This document shows, piece by piece, positions 23,777 through 31,114 of a stretch of 31,114 nt of DNA. The translations under genes and the position numbers were made by a program. Source of the DNA: Prevotella sp. CAG:732 (GTDB lineage: Bacteria; Bacteroidota; Bacteroidia; Bacteroidales; Bacteroidaceae); NCBI GenBank assembly GCA_000436035.1, contig FR893249.1:995-32108 (forward strand), written 5' to 3'. Below the pieces are notes generated by a model. That model made no database searches. It was given only the letters and a program-made list of their open reading frames with translations, and had not been told where the DNA came from. Numbering within the stretch: the stretch's first letter is position 1; each line of letters starts with the position of its first letter.

Positions 23777-25125
23777 CAATACGTCACCGCCTCTATCTGT
23801 CGGTTGAAGGTATAGTGTATCAACTGAAGCACCTGATTGCGGTAGCCACCCTTCTTGGTCTTCTCGAAGTGAAGCGGAGTCTGCACCGGCTGATAGTTCA
23901 CCTGCGACTTGTCTCCCGTAAAGTCCTTGCCATACTTGTTGACACCCTGGATGAAGAACATGGCGTGGTCGTAGCCAGTGATGGCAAAGCGAGGCATCGC
24001 CACCTGCATTGGTTGATGGAACCAAGTATTGTATCTCCGTTCTAGGTCGATGACCTTGGCAGAGTTGGCATTATAATAAAAGGTAGAAGGGATATAAGTA
24101 TCGTACTTATAGAAACGATCGAGGTTGTACTTCGCATACATCAACCACTCGGTGTAGCCGAAGAGAGAGACGACTGCTCCAGGGTACTTGGCAGAGAACT
24201 CATCCAACTTGTTGAGCACCTGCGTCAACTGTGGTGAACGACCGGTATTGAGTACTACGACATTTTGCTTGGATGGAACAAACGCCTTAGCAAAATAGTC
24301 GAGCGAAGAATTGACATTGGTAATATTGTAAGCGATCTTGCGCTTCTCCAGTTCCTTGCGAAGTCCAAAGGTAAAGTTACCCTTGCGAGAAGTCGTATCA
24401 TTACAATCCACAAAGATAGGATGCACATTCTTGAATCGGTTCAAGAATGCCTTGATAGTAGCATCATTGAGCGACTCTGGAGCTTGATACACCTGGAAGA
24501 TTTCCTTGGTGCGCTCCACGTTGTCACCATTGATGGAGAAAGGGATGACCATCTTGATGCCATAGCTCTTGCAGAAGTCTGCCAAAGGAGCCACCTGCTT
24601 GGTATAAAGAGGACCAAAGATAAGGTCGCAAGCATCAGCTCCCTCCTGCACCAAGGTGGTACGGATGTCAGCATCGATAGGCACGTTCCAAGCATGGATA
24701 TTAGTAGAGATACCTTGCTGCTTCAGTTGTTCGCAAGCCATCAAGATGCCACGATAATACTCCACCATTCGCTTACCATCGCCATCTATATCATGCAAAG
24801 GAAGCATCACACCCACATTCACCGTGTTGGCTTTCTTCGCTACAGTGGTACGCTGCGTAGTAGCAGTTTTTTGGGCTGTAGTTTTCTCAAAAGGAATAAA
24901 GAGCGTAGCACCTTTCTGCAACATGTAGCCTTCCTTCTTCATCTCAGGATTGGCGTCCATCAGTTCAGGGAGTGTCAAACCATACTTGTTGGCGATACCG
25001 AAGACGGTATCTTTCTTCTTGACTGTATAGATGTCACGCCATTTGGTGGTCTGGGCGAAGATGCCCAATGAAAGCATCAATCCCAAAATCATGATGAAAT
25101 ATCTCATTTTTTGTCTCATATCCAA
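23776..25125 (-). CDS. LysM domain fused to a periplasmic binding protein-like domain
   Basis: About 449 residues. A signal peptide (hydrophobic run YFIMILGLMLSLGIFAQ) is followed by one LysM peptidoglycan-binding domain (about 32-80: DIYTVKKKDTVFGIANKYG, then LQKGATLFIPF). A Gln/Thr/Lys linker leads to a type I periplasmic-binding fold resembling Peripla_BP_6/LpoA-type proteins: VNVGVMLPLHDIDGDGKRMVEYYRG, FGPLYTKQVAPLADFCKSYG, VVVLNTGRSPQL, FAITGYDHAMFF. No ABC permease is nearby. It may sense or scaffold cell-wall synthesis rather than feed a transporter (inference). The start may be residue 1, 3 or 7; the first lies about 20 bp below the promoter. Confidence 0.85.
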   Translation of the reverse strand: MDMRQKMRYFIMILGLMLSLGIFAQTTKWRDIYTVKKKDTVFGIANKYGLTLPELMDANPEMKKEGYMLQKGATLFIPFEKTTAQKTATTQRTTVAKKANTVNVGVMLPLHDIDGDGKRMVEYYRGILMACEQLKQQGISTNIHAWNVPIDADIRTTLVQEGADACDLIFGPLYTKQVAPLADFCKSYGIKMVIPFSINGDNVERTKEIFQVYQAPESLNDATIKAFLNRFKNVHPIFVDCNDTTSRKGNFTFGLRKELEKRKIAYNITNVNSSLDYFAKAFVPSKQNVVVLNTGRSPQLTQVLNKLDEFSAKYPGAVVSLFGYTEWLMYAKYNLDRFYKYDTYIPSTFYYNANSAKVIDLERRYNTWFHQPMQVAMPRFAITGYDHAMFFIQGVNKYGKDFTGDKSQVNYQPVQTPLHFEKTKKGGYRNQVLQLIHYTFNRQIEAVTY

Positions 25126-25146
25126 CTAATTTTATGATTTCATTTG

Positions 25147-25154
25147 CAAAAATA
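25147..25154 (-). promoter_or_regulatory. -7 element of the LysM/PorT/MFS/WG operon
   Basis: TATTTTTG on the minus strand. A GTTG lies 16 nt further upstream, closer than in the other promoters here. Transcription would start near 25140. Confidence 0.6.
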
Positions 25155-25199
25155 CAAAAAAACTCTCATTCAACCATACTCTAATTCGGAAATTTGCGC

Positions 25200-25207
25200 T
25201 ATCTTTG
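25200..25207 (+). promoter_or_regulatory. -7 element of the T9SS-B/uvrA operon
   Basis: TATCTTTG on the plus strand, 19 bp before the ATG at 25227; no clear -33 box. Divergent from the -7 element at 25147-25154, about 45 bp away. Confidence 0.65.
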
Positions 25208-25226
25208 CAGAAATTTACATAAAGAC

Positions 25227-25934
25227 ATGAAATTAGAGACGAAAATATTGACACTTTTGGTGCTCTTGTTGGGCTTTTGCCAAGTCAGCAAGGCACAGGA
25301 CTATCCCTCCATCACTCCGTCGATGAGCATCACCACAGCTGATGGAGAGACCAGCGATGACGACAACTACTCTGGCTCCGCCCCTATCAGGGTGTCGCTG
25401 AAAGCCAATGCCAACGACGACATCGGATGGGACAGCCACTACGAGTGGCGCATCTTCCACGACAATGATACGGTACCATATATAATAAGGTATGAGGAGA
25501 ACACCGACCTGGAGTTCAACCAATCGGGTTTACACCGCATCTTCCTCTATGCCAAGTTCACCAAGGATGGCATGACCCTCGAACAGAACAACGAGGACTC
25601 GCCGCTCTCCATCACAGTGTCGGAAAGTATTCTCCAGATGCCAAACGCCTTCTCGCCCAATGGCGATGGCATCAACGACATCTACAAGGCAAAAGACGGC
25701 TACCAGAGCTTGGTAGAGTTTCACGCCTATATTTATAATAGGTGGGGGCAAAAGCTCTTCGAGTGGACCAATCCTGCCGATGGCTGGGATGGCACCTACA
25801 AGGGAAAGCCGGTGAAGGATGGTGTCTATTTCTGTCTGGTCAAGGCAAAAGGTGCCGACGGAAAGACCTACAACATCAAGCGGGATGTCAACCTGCTGAG
25901 AGGGTACATCGAAAACTCAACTACAAACGAATAA
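25227..25934 (+). CDS. Secreted protein with T9SS type B (gliding motility-associated) C-terminal domain
   Basis: A 235-residue exported protein. The signal peptide runs to about residue 24 (ending VSKAQ). Residues 25-135 form a beta-rich domain of unknown function with an acidic stretch (GETSDDDNYSG). The last 90 residues are a type B CTD: MPNAFSPNGDGINDIYK, FHAYIYNRWGQKLFEW, GWDGTYKGKPVKDGVYFCLVKA. Such domains direct export by type IX secretion and usually depend on a PorP/SprF-like partner; none is in this window. The ATG at 25227 is chosen because an upstream in-frame ATG lies before the -7 element. It is only 5 bp upstream of uvrA, so they are cotranscribed. Confidence 0.9.
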   Translation: MKLETKILTLLVLLLGFCQVSKAQDYPSITPSMSITTADGETSDDDNYSGSAPIRVSLKANANDDIGWDSHYEWRIFHDNDTVPYIIRYEENTDLEFNQSGLHRIFLYAKFTKDGMTLEQNNEDSPLSITVSESILQMPNAFSPNGDGINDIYKAKDGYQSLVEFHAYIYNRWGQKLFEWTNPADGWDGTYKGKPVKDGVYFCLVKAKGADGKTYNIKRDVNLLRGYIENSTTNE

Positions 25935-25939
25935 AATCA

Positions 25940-28816
25940 ATGAACGCAGAAGACGAAAAGATAAATGTGTGGGGAGCACGCGTACACAACCTGAAGAACG
26001 TGGACGTGGAGATTCCCCGCAACTCACTGACAGTCATTACAGGACTTTCTGGTTCGGGAAAGTCATCGCTTGCCTTCGACACCATCTTTGCCGAGGGACA
26101 GCGCCGTTACATCGAGACCTTCTCTGCCTATGCCCGCAACTTCCTGGGCAACATGGAACGTCCTGACGTAGATAAGATTACAGGTCTCAGTCCGGTGATT
26201 AGCATCGAGCAGAAGACCACCAACAAGAACCCTCGTTCTACCGTGGGTACCACTACCGAGATTTACGACTACCTACGCTTGCTCTATGCTCGTGCCGGCA
26301 CCGCCTACAGCTATCACAGCGGCGAGGCGATGGTGAAATACACCGAGGAACAGGTCATCGACATGATACTCAACGACTACCGAGGTCATCGCATCTTCCT
26401 CCTCGCTCCTCTCGTCCGCCAACGCAAGGGCCACTATCGCGAACTCTTCGAGAGTATGCGACGCAAGGGCTATCTCCACGTGCGTGTAGATGGCGAAATC
26501 ATGGAGCTGACCCGAGGCATGAAAATCGACCGATACAAGAACCATAACATAGAGGTGGTCATCGACAAGTTGGCTGTCAAGGAGGAGGACGAAGAACGCA
26601 TCCGCAAGAGCATCGCCACCGCCATGAAACAAGGTGACGGTATGGTGATGGTCATCGACAAGGATGCCGACAAGGATGCCACAGCCAATCCTTCTGGCAA
26701 GAAAGCCAACAAGGACCAAGGAGCCAAGATTTTCTCCAAGCGACTGATGGACCCCGTGACTGGCATGGCATACCAAGACCCTGCTCCAAACATGTTCTCC
26801 TTCAACTCTCCCGAAGGTGCGTGTCCTCACTGCAAGGGTCTCGGCAAGGTGAACCAGATAGACATCAAGAAGGTGATACCCGACGACAAGTTGAGCATCC
26901 ACGAAGGTGGCATTCTTCCTTTAGGAAAATACAAGAACCAGATGATTTTCTGGCAGATAGAGGCTTTGCTGGAGAAGTATGGCGACACCCTCAAGACTCC
27001 TATCAAGGACTTAAGCGAGGAAGCCATGCAGGAAGTGATGTATGGTTGTCTGGAGAACGTGAAGATCAGCAAGGAGAAGGTACACACCTCCTCCGATTAC
27101 TTCTGTGCCTACGATGGCATCATCGACTACCTGCGCAAGGTGATGGAGAGCGATGATTCCGCCAACGGCAAGAAGTGGGCAGACCAATTCATCTCCACCA
27201 TCGAATGCCCTGAGTGCCATGGACAGCGACTCAAACGAGAGTCCCTCTCCTATCGCATCTGGGAGAAGAACATCTCAGACGTGGCTACGCTCGACATCGA
27301 CGAACTGCGTGATTGGCTCGACCATGTGGAGGAGCATCTGCCTAAGATGAAAGCGAAGGTGGCTCACGAGATCGTGAAGGAGTTGCGCTCACGTGTCAAC
27401 TTCCTCTTGGATGTGGGCTTGAACTATCTCTCGCTCAATCGTCAGTCGGCTTCCCTCTCCGGAGGCGAGAGCCAACGCATCCGACTCGCCACACAGATTG
27501 GCAGTCAGCTCGTCAATGTGCTCTACATCCTCGACGAGCCAAGTATCGGTTTGCACCAGAGAGACAACGAGCGACTCATCAACAGCCTGAAGGAACTTCG
27601 AGACATCGGCAACACGGTCATCGTCGTGGAGCACGACCGAGACATGATGCTTGCCGCCGACTATATCGTTGACATCGGTCCGAAGGCAGGACGCAAGGGA
27701 GGCGAGGTAGTCTTCCAAGGCACGCCAAAGGAGATGTTGAAGACCCAGACCATCACCGCCCAGTATCTCAATGGCGAGATGGCAATCAAGGTGCCAGAGC
27801 ACCGACGTGAGGGCAACGGCAAAAGCATCATCATCCATGGAGCCAAGGGCAACAACCTGAAGAACGTGGATGTGGAGTTCCCTCTGGGCAAGCTCATCGT
27901 GGTGACGGGAGTGAGCGGTTCGGGCAAGTCAACGCTGGTCAATGAGACCTTGCAGCCTATCCTCTCGCAGCATTTCTATCGTTCCCTGAAGAAGCCAATG
28001 CCTTACGATAGCATCGAGGGCATCGAAAATATAGATAAGGTAGTGAATGTCGATCAGAGTCCTATCGGCAGAACCCCTCGCAGCAACCCTGCCACTTACA
28101 CGGGTGTGTTCAGCGACATCCGCACCCTCTTCGTAGGATTGCCAGAGGCGAAGATTCGTGGCTACAAGCCAGGTCGCTTCTCCTTCAATGTGAAGGGCGG
28201 TAGATGCGAGGCTTGTGGCGGAAATGGATATAAGACCATCGAGATGAACTTCCTTCCCGACGTGATGGTGCCATGCGAGGTTTGTCACGGCAAGCGATAC
28301 AACCGAGAGACACTGGAAGTGCGCTACAAGGGAAAGAGCATCGCCGATGTACTCGACATGACCATCAACCAGGCTGTGGAGTTCTTCGAGAGCGTTCCAC
28401 AGATCTTGCAGAAAATCAAGGCTTTGCAGAGTGTAGGCTTGGGTTATATCAAGTTGGGACAAAGCTCCACTACCCTCTCCGGCGGTGAGAGTCAACGAGT
28501 GAAACTCGCCACCGAACTCTCGAAGCGAGATACGGGCAAGACGCTCTACATCCTCGACGAGCCGACCACCGGACTTCACTTCGAGGACATCCGCATCCTG
28601 ATGGACGTGCTCCAGAAGCTAGTCGATCGAGGCAACACGGTGCTCATCATCGAGCACAACCTAGATGTCATCAAGCTCGCCGACTACATCATCGACATGG
28701 GACCAGAAGGTGGACGTGGCGGCGGTCAACTGCTCTGTGCCGGAACGCCAGAAGAAGTGGCGGAGAGCAAGAAGGGCTATACCCCAAGATTTCTGAAAGA
28801 AGAACTAAAACGATAA
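25940..28816 (+). CDS. uvrA: UvrABC excinuclease subunit A
   Basis: A 958-residue DNA damage-recognition ATPase of nucleotide excision repair, of normal length. The first Walker A GLSGSGKSS is at 35-43 (K41) and the second, GVSGSGKST, has K663. Both ABC signatures are present (LSGGESQRIRLATQ and LSGGESQRVKLATE) with Walker B LYILDEPS and LYILDEPTTGLH. Zinc-binding cysteine pairs are visible: CPHCKG, CPECHG, CEACGGNG and CEVCHG. The insertion region near residues 235-265 has a short Lys/Asp-rich stretch. I start at ATG 25940, where MNAEDEKINVWGARVHNL matches the family; the frame is open further upstream only because it overlaps the preceding gene. Confidence 0.98.
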   Translation: MNAEDEKINVWGARVHNLKNVDVEIPRNSLTVITGLSGSGKSSLAFDTIFAEGQRRYIETFSAYARNFLGNMERPDVDKITGLSPVISIEQKTTNKNPRSTVGTTTEIYDYLRLLYARAGTAYSYHSGEAMVKYTEEQVIDMILNDYRGHRIFLLAPLVRQRKGHYRELFESMRRKGYLHVRVDGEIMELTRGMKIDRYKNHNIEVVIDKLAVKEEDEERIRKSIATAMKQGDGMVMVIDKDADKDATANPSGKKANKDQGAKIFSKRLMDPVTGMAYQDPAPNMFSFNSPEGACPHCKGLGKVNQIDIKKVIPDDKLSIHEGGILPLGKYKNQMIFWQIEALLEKYGDTLKTPIKDLSEEAMQEVMYGCLENVKISKEKVHTSSDYFCAYDGIIDYLRKVMESDDSANGKKWADQFISTIECPECHGQRLKRESLSYRIWEKNISDVATLDIDELRDWLDHVEEHLPKMKAKVAHEIVKELRSRVNFLLDVGLNYLSLNRQSASLSGGESQRIRLATQIGSQLVNVLYILDEPSIGLHQRDNERLINSLKELRDIGNTVIVVEHDRDMMLAADYIVDIGPKAGRKGGEVVFQGTPKEMLKTQTITAQYLNGEMAIKVPEHRREGNGKSIIIHGAKGNNLKNVDVEFPLGKLIVVTGVSGSGKSTLVNETLQPILSQHFYRSLKKPMPYDSIEGIENIDKVVNVDQSPIGRTPRSNPATYTGVFSDIRTLFVGLPEAKIRGYKPGRFSFNVKGGRCEACGGNGYKTIEMNFLPDVMVPCEVCHGKRYNRETLEVRYKGKSIADVLDMTINQAVEFFESVPQILQKIKALQSVGLGYIKLGQSSTTLSGGESQRVKLATELSKRDTGKTLYILDEPTTGLHFEDIRILMDVLQKLVDRGNTVLIIEHNLDVIKLADYIIDMGPEGGRGGGQLLCAGTPEEVAESKKGYTPRFLKEELKR

Positions 28817-28821
28817 ATATT

Positions 28822-29007
28822 ATGGATAAGTTACCAATGAATGACGTGCCGATGCTCGTAAGTGCCATCAACTTTCTGCTTCGTGACCACGAGTTTGAAA
28901 CATTAGACGAGATTTGCTACCACTTCAATGTGGATCGCAAGGAACTGGAAGAGAAAATGGCAAGCCAGGGCTTCGAATGGTCGGAGGAACAGAAGAAATT
29001 CTGGTAA
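28822..29007 (+). CDS. DUF4250 domain-containing small protein
   Basis: A 61-residue protein matching DUF4250 by its opening LPMNDVPMLVSAINFLLRDH and by a second segment resembling a short helix-turn-helix (LDEICYHFNVDRKELEEKM). The end, FEWSEEQKKFW, is also typical. Function is unknown; the HTH-like look suggests nucleic acid or protein binding, which is inference. It follows uvrA by 5 bp and precedes yitT by 22 bp, so it belongs to the same operon. Confidence 0.85.
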   Translation: MDKLPMNDVPMLVSAINFLLRDHEFETLDEICYHFNVDRKELEEKMASQGFEWSEEQKKFW

Positions 29008-29029
29008 TAATTTAAATAGAGAAAAGAAA

Positions 29030-29959
29030 ATGACAACAAACTTCACAAAGCGACCCTTGTATCGTGAAATACAAGACTATGTATTCATCGCCATCGGCAT
29101 GATTTCATACGCAATCGGATGGAACATATTCCTCCTCCCCACCAACGTCACAGCCAGTGGCTTGCCTGGTATCTCCTCCATCATCTATTGGGCTACGGGA
29201 TGCCCAGTACAGATACCTTACGCTATCGTCAACGGTTGCCTACTCATTGCAGCATGGATGATTTTGGGCAAGAAGTTCTGCGTGAAGACCATCTATGCCG
29301 TTATCGTCGTGACGACCATCACCTCATTTCTCTCCCAAGAGGCTGGCAACATCCACGTACTTCAGACCCAACCACTTTGGGCTGCCTTTTTGGGTGCAGT
29401 TTTCTGCGGATGCGGTATCGGATTGGGATTCTCGGCAGGCGGTAGCACAGGCGGCACCGACATCGTGGCAGCCATCGTCAACAAGTATCGCGACATCTCC
29501 TTGGGTCGTGTCATCATGATCTGTGACATCTTCATCATTTCCTCCAGCTATTTCGTCGTACACGACTGGGAGAAAGTGCTTTACGGTTATGTGGTGCTCT
29601 ACGTCCAGGCATTCTGCATCGACCAAGTGGTCAACAGTCGCCGCCGTTCCGTCCAGTTCTTCATCATCTCGAAGAAGTACATGGAGATTGGCAAGCGCAT
29701 CAACACGGATGCCGATCGTGGTGTGACCGTAGTGGATGCCTCCGGTTTTTATTCCGGTCAGGAAGTCAAGATGCTCTTCGTGCTTGCCAAGCAGCGCCAG
29801 TCTCAGACCATCTTCCGCCTCATCGAGGAGATAGACCCTCACGCCTTTGTGAGCCAGAGTGCCGTGATTGGCGTATATGGCGAAGGCTTCGACAAAATTA
29901 AAGGTAAGATCAAGAAGAAAAACGAAGAAGATAATGAAGAAGAATTAAAAGGGAAATAA
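29030..29959 (+). CDS. YitT family membrane protein (DUF161/DUF2179)
   Basis: A 309-residue inner-membrane protein. Five or six hydrophobic segments span about residues 14-190, with the family hallmarks NIFLLPTNVTASGLPGISSI and GLGFSAGGSTGGTDIVA. The C-terminal soluble DUF2179 domain (about 205-295) includes RGVTVVDASGFYSGQEVKMLF. The tail is highly charged (KKKNEEDNEEELKGK). Family function is unknown. The start at 29030 gives the normal N-terminus. The frame is open back to 28928, but that part overlaps DUF4250. It ends the operon; no clear terminator follows. Confidence 0.9.
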   Translation: MTTNFTKRPLYREIQDYVFIAIGMISYAIGWNIFLLPTNVTASGLPGISSIIYWATGCPVQIPYAIVNGCLLIAAWMILGKKFCVKTIYAVIVVTTITSFLSQEAGNIHVLQTQPLWAAFLGAVFCGCGIGLGFSAGGSTGGTDIVAAIVNKYRDISLGRVIMICDIFIISSSYFVVHDWEKVLYGYVVLYVQAFCIDQVVNSRRRSVQFFIISKKYMEIGKRINTDADRGVTVVDASGFYSGQEVKMLFVLAKQRQSQTIFRLIEEIDPHAFVSQSAVIGVYGEGFDKIKGKIKKKNEEDNEEELKGK

Positions 29960-29992
29960 TACTTTACCAATACAGTACTCAAGTCCAAACAG

Positions 29993-30025
29993 AACGAAAA
30001 GTGCCATAATTTCGTTTACAACGAA
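29993..30025. repeat. Alternating complementary motifs allowing two exclusive hairpins
   Basis: AACGAAA (29993-29999), TTTCGTT (30010-30016) and AACGAA (30020-30025). The middle motif can pair with either neighbour: 7 bp with a 10 nt loop, or 6 bp with a 3 nt loop. It lies between yitT and the promoter of the next gene. Confidence 0.5.
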
Positions 30026-30042
30026 TATTTAACACTTCACAA

Positions 30043-30074
30043 GTTGGGTAACTCAGAAAAAATGCTTAATTTTG
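30043..30074 (+). promoter_or_regulatory. Promoter of the second AAA/PD-(D/E)XK gene
   Basis: GTTG (30043-30046), 20 nt spacer, TAATTTTG (30067-30074); one mismatch in the -33 box, the same architecture as the promoter at 8016-8047. Leader of about 80 nt. Confidence 0.65.
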
Positions 30075-30147
30075 CATTTCAGAATCATGCCATAAGAAAG
30101 CATCTATTGCAAAAATGGCGAAGCAAGAACAATTAAATACCCCAAAG

Positions 30148-30153
30148 AAGGAG
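30148..30153 (+). promoter_or_regulatory. Shine-Dalgarno AAGGAG before the second AAA/PD-(D/E)XK gene
   Basis: AAGGAG eight bases before the ATG at 30162. Good Shine-Dalgarno sequences are rare upstream of the other genes here, and this one fixes the start. Confidence 0.6.
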
Positions 30154-30161
30154 TCATTCTT

Positions 30162-31114
30162 ATGAAATATCCTATTGGAATACAAAATTTTGAAGACTTG
30201 CGACGTAACGGTTACAAATACGTTGACAAGACAAACTTTGTATATAAGCTCGCAGATGAGGGCAAATATTACTTTCTGAGTCGTCCTCGCCGATTCGGTA
30301 AGAGTCTCTTTCTATCTACATTGGAAGCATACTTTCAAGGCAAGAAGGAACTCTTTGAGGGGTTAGCTATTTACGACTTGGAAACAGAATGGAAGAAATA
30401 TCCTATATTCAATATTGATCTCAATACAGCTAACTTTCGCGAAAAGGACAGCCTATATAATGTACTTAACGATTACCTTACAGGTTGGGAGGACAAATAT
30501 GGAGCCCGTGACTCAGAAGTCACACTACCCCTTCGTTTCAAGGGTGTGATAGCAAGAGCAGCAGAGAAAGAAGGATGTGGTGTTGTCATTCTTATTGACG
30601 AATACGACAAACCTATACTCCAGACGCTGCAAGCCCCTGAGCTACAGGCAGAACACCGCGCACAGCTGAAAGCATTCTATTCGGTACTGAAAACGCAAGA
30701 CCGCTACATCAAGTTCGCATTCCTCACAGGAGTGACTAAATTTGGAAAGATAAGCGTGTTCAGCGACCTCAACAACCTGATGGATATATCGATGGACCAC
30801 CGCTATATCAGCATTTGTGGAATGACAGAAAAAGAACTGCTTGTAAATTTCAAGGAAGGTATCAACGAACTTTCCGAAACATACGGTGACACAGAAGAAG
30901 ACACAATAGCAAAGCTGAAGGCAAGATACGACGGATATCATTTTGAGGAACATACAGTAGGTATCTACAATCCATTCAGCGTACTAAACACATTGTCAAA
31001 ACTTCGCTATAAAGACTACTGGTTTGAGACCGGAACACCCACTTTTCTTGTTGAGTTGCTGAAAATGCACAATTATCGATTGCCTGACATGACAAAGGAA
31101 AGGGTATCAGACGA
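30162..31114 (+). CDS. AAA-ATPase-like/PD-(D/E)XK family protein, C-terminus outside the window (partial)
   Basis: 317 complete codons are visible before the window ends. The start MKYPIGIQNFEDLRRNGYKY is the classic N-terminus of the AAA-ATPase_like family with C-terminal PDDEXK_9 nuclease. The variant Walker A SRPRRFGKSLFLSTL (about 44-58) and Walker B VVILIDEYDKP (about 142-152) are intact, followed by FAFLTGVTKFGKIS and YDGYHFEE...GIYNPFSVLN, both family-typical. The nuclease domain is expected beyond the edge. It is a clear but divergent paralogue of the gene at 8076 and is closer to the canonical form. Biological role unproven. Confidence 0.88.
   Translation, partial: MKYPIGIQNFEDLRRNGYKYVDKTNFVYKLADEGKYYFLSRPRRFGKSLFLSTLEAYFQGKKELFEGLAIYDLETEWKKYPIFNIDLNTANFREKDSLYNVLNDYLTGWEDKYGARDSEVTLPLRFKGVIARAAEKEGCGVVILIDEYDKPILQTLQAPELQAEHRAQLKAFYSVLKTQDRYIKFAFLTGVTKFGKISVFSDLNNLMDISMDHRYISICGMTEKELLVNFKEGINELSETYGDTEEDTIAKLKARYDGYHFEEHTVGIYNPFSVLNTLSKLRYKDYWFETGTPTFLVELLKMHNYRLPDMTKERVSD

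Noticed and set aside
22929..23807. Long plus-strand frame opposite the PorT-like gene (292 codons)
   Set aside because: It is the antisense shadow of a protein with a clear signal peptide and beta-barrel pattern.
25742..25939. Upstream extension of the uvrA reading frame to an ATG at 25742
   Set aside because: It overlaps the T9SS type B domain of the preceding gene in another frame, and UvrA starts at MNAEDEKINV.
28928..29029. Upstream extension of the YitT frame
   Set aside because: It overlaps DUF4250 and yields a basic low-complexity peptide not seen in the family.
1..31114. CRISPR arrays, tRNA or rRNA genes, insertion sequences, prophage
   Set aside because: I looked for regularly spaced repeats, transposase or integrase motifs and structural RNA landmarks and found none; tandem repeats present are short and unspaced.

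Overview
The window reads as chromosome from a gut or oral Bacteroidota, most likely Prevotellaceae (Prevotella/Segatella type). Four observations support this. There are two cargo proteins with type IX secretion C-terminal domains, one type A and one type B. Promoters follow the Bacteroidota pattern TTTG-N19/20-TAnnTTTG, and Shine-Dalgarno sequences are almost absent. The primary sigma factor is a short 291-residue RpoD. The dipeptidyl peptidase closely resembles DPP5 of Porphyromonas gingivalis (compared from memory, not by a search). No rRNA, tRNA, CRISPR array, transposase or prophage gene was seen. Apart from two AAA/PD-(D/E)XK genes, the content looks like core genome.

Layout. (1) 1-2128, minus: a truncated large secreted protein with its leader. 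(2) 2540-6329, minus: a compact operon of DUF1846 protein, YfcE-like phosphoesterase and FAD-dependent dehydrogenase, divergent from (3) metY at 6494. (4) A hairpin-rich 300 bp gap leads into the first AAA-ATPase-like/PD-(D/E)XK gene (8076-9851), followed by a secreted DPP5-type peptidase (9967-12132). (5) 12133-12483 is non-coding, with a bidirectional terminator and an orphan minus-strand promoter that may make a small RNA. (6) 12484-15246, minus: a secreted S8 protease with a T9SS tail and a small secreted helical protein, each with its own promoter. (7) 15856-17952, plus: a small coiled-coil protein, a SlyD-type FKBP with a cysteine-only tail, and chorismate synthase. (8) 18044-19594, minus: a POT-family peptide transporter. 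(9) rpoD (19947-20822) converges on a four-gene minus-strand operon running from 25125 to 20865: LysM/periplasmic-binding fusion, PorT-like barrel, MFS transporter, WG-repeat-like protein. (10) Divergently, 25227-29959, plus: T9SS type B protein, uvrA, DUF4250, YitT. (11) A second, truncated AAA/PD-(D/E)XK gene enters at 30162.

How the genes work together. DPP5, the T9SS-sorted S8 protease and the POT transporter make a plausible extracellular-protein to dipeptide to uptake chain, although they are not one operon. The LysM-PBP/PorT/MFS/WG operon looks like an uncharacterised envelope module. The more unusual features are regulatory: a terminator hairpin framed by direct repeats directly in front of aroC, heptanucleotide arrays spanning two gene junctions, a probably leaderless mRNA for the S8 protease, and the orphan promoter at 12370.
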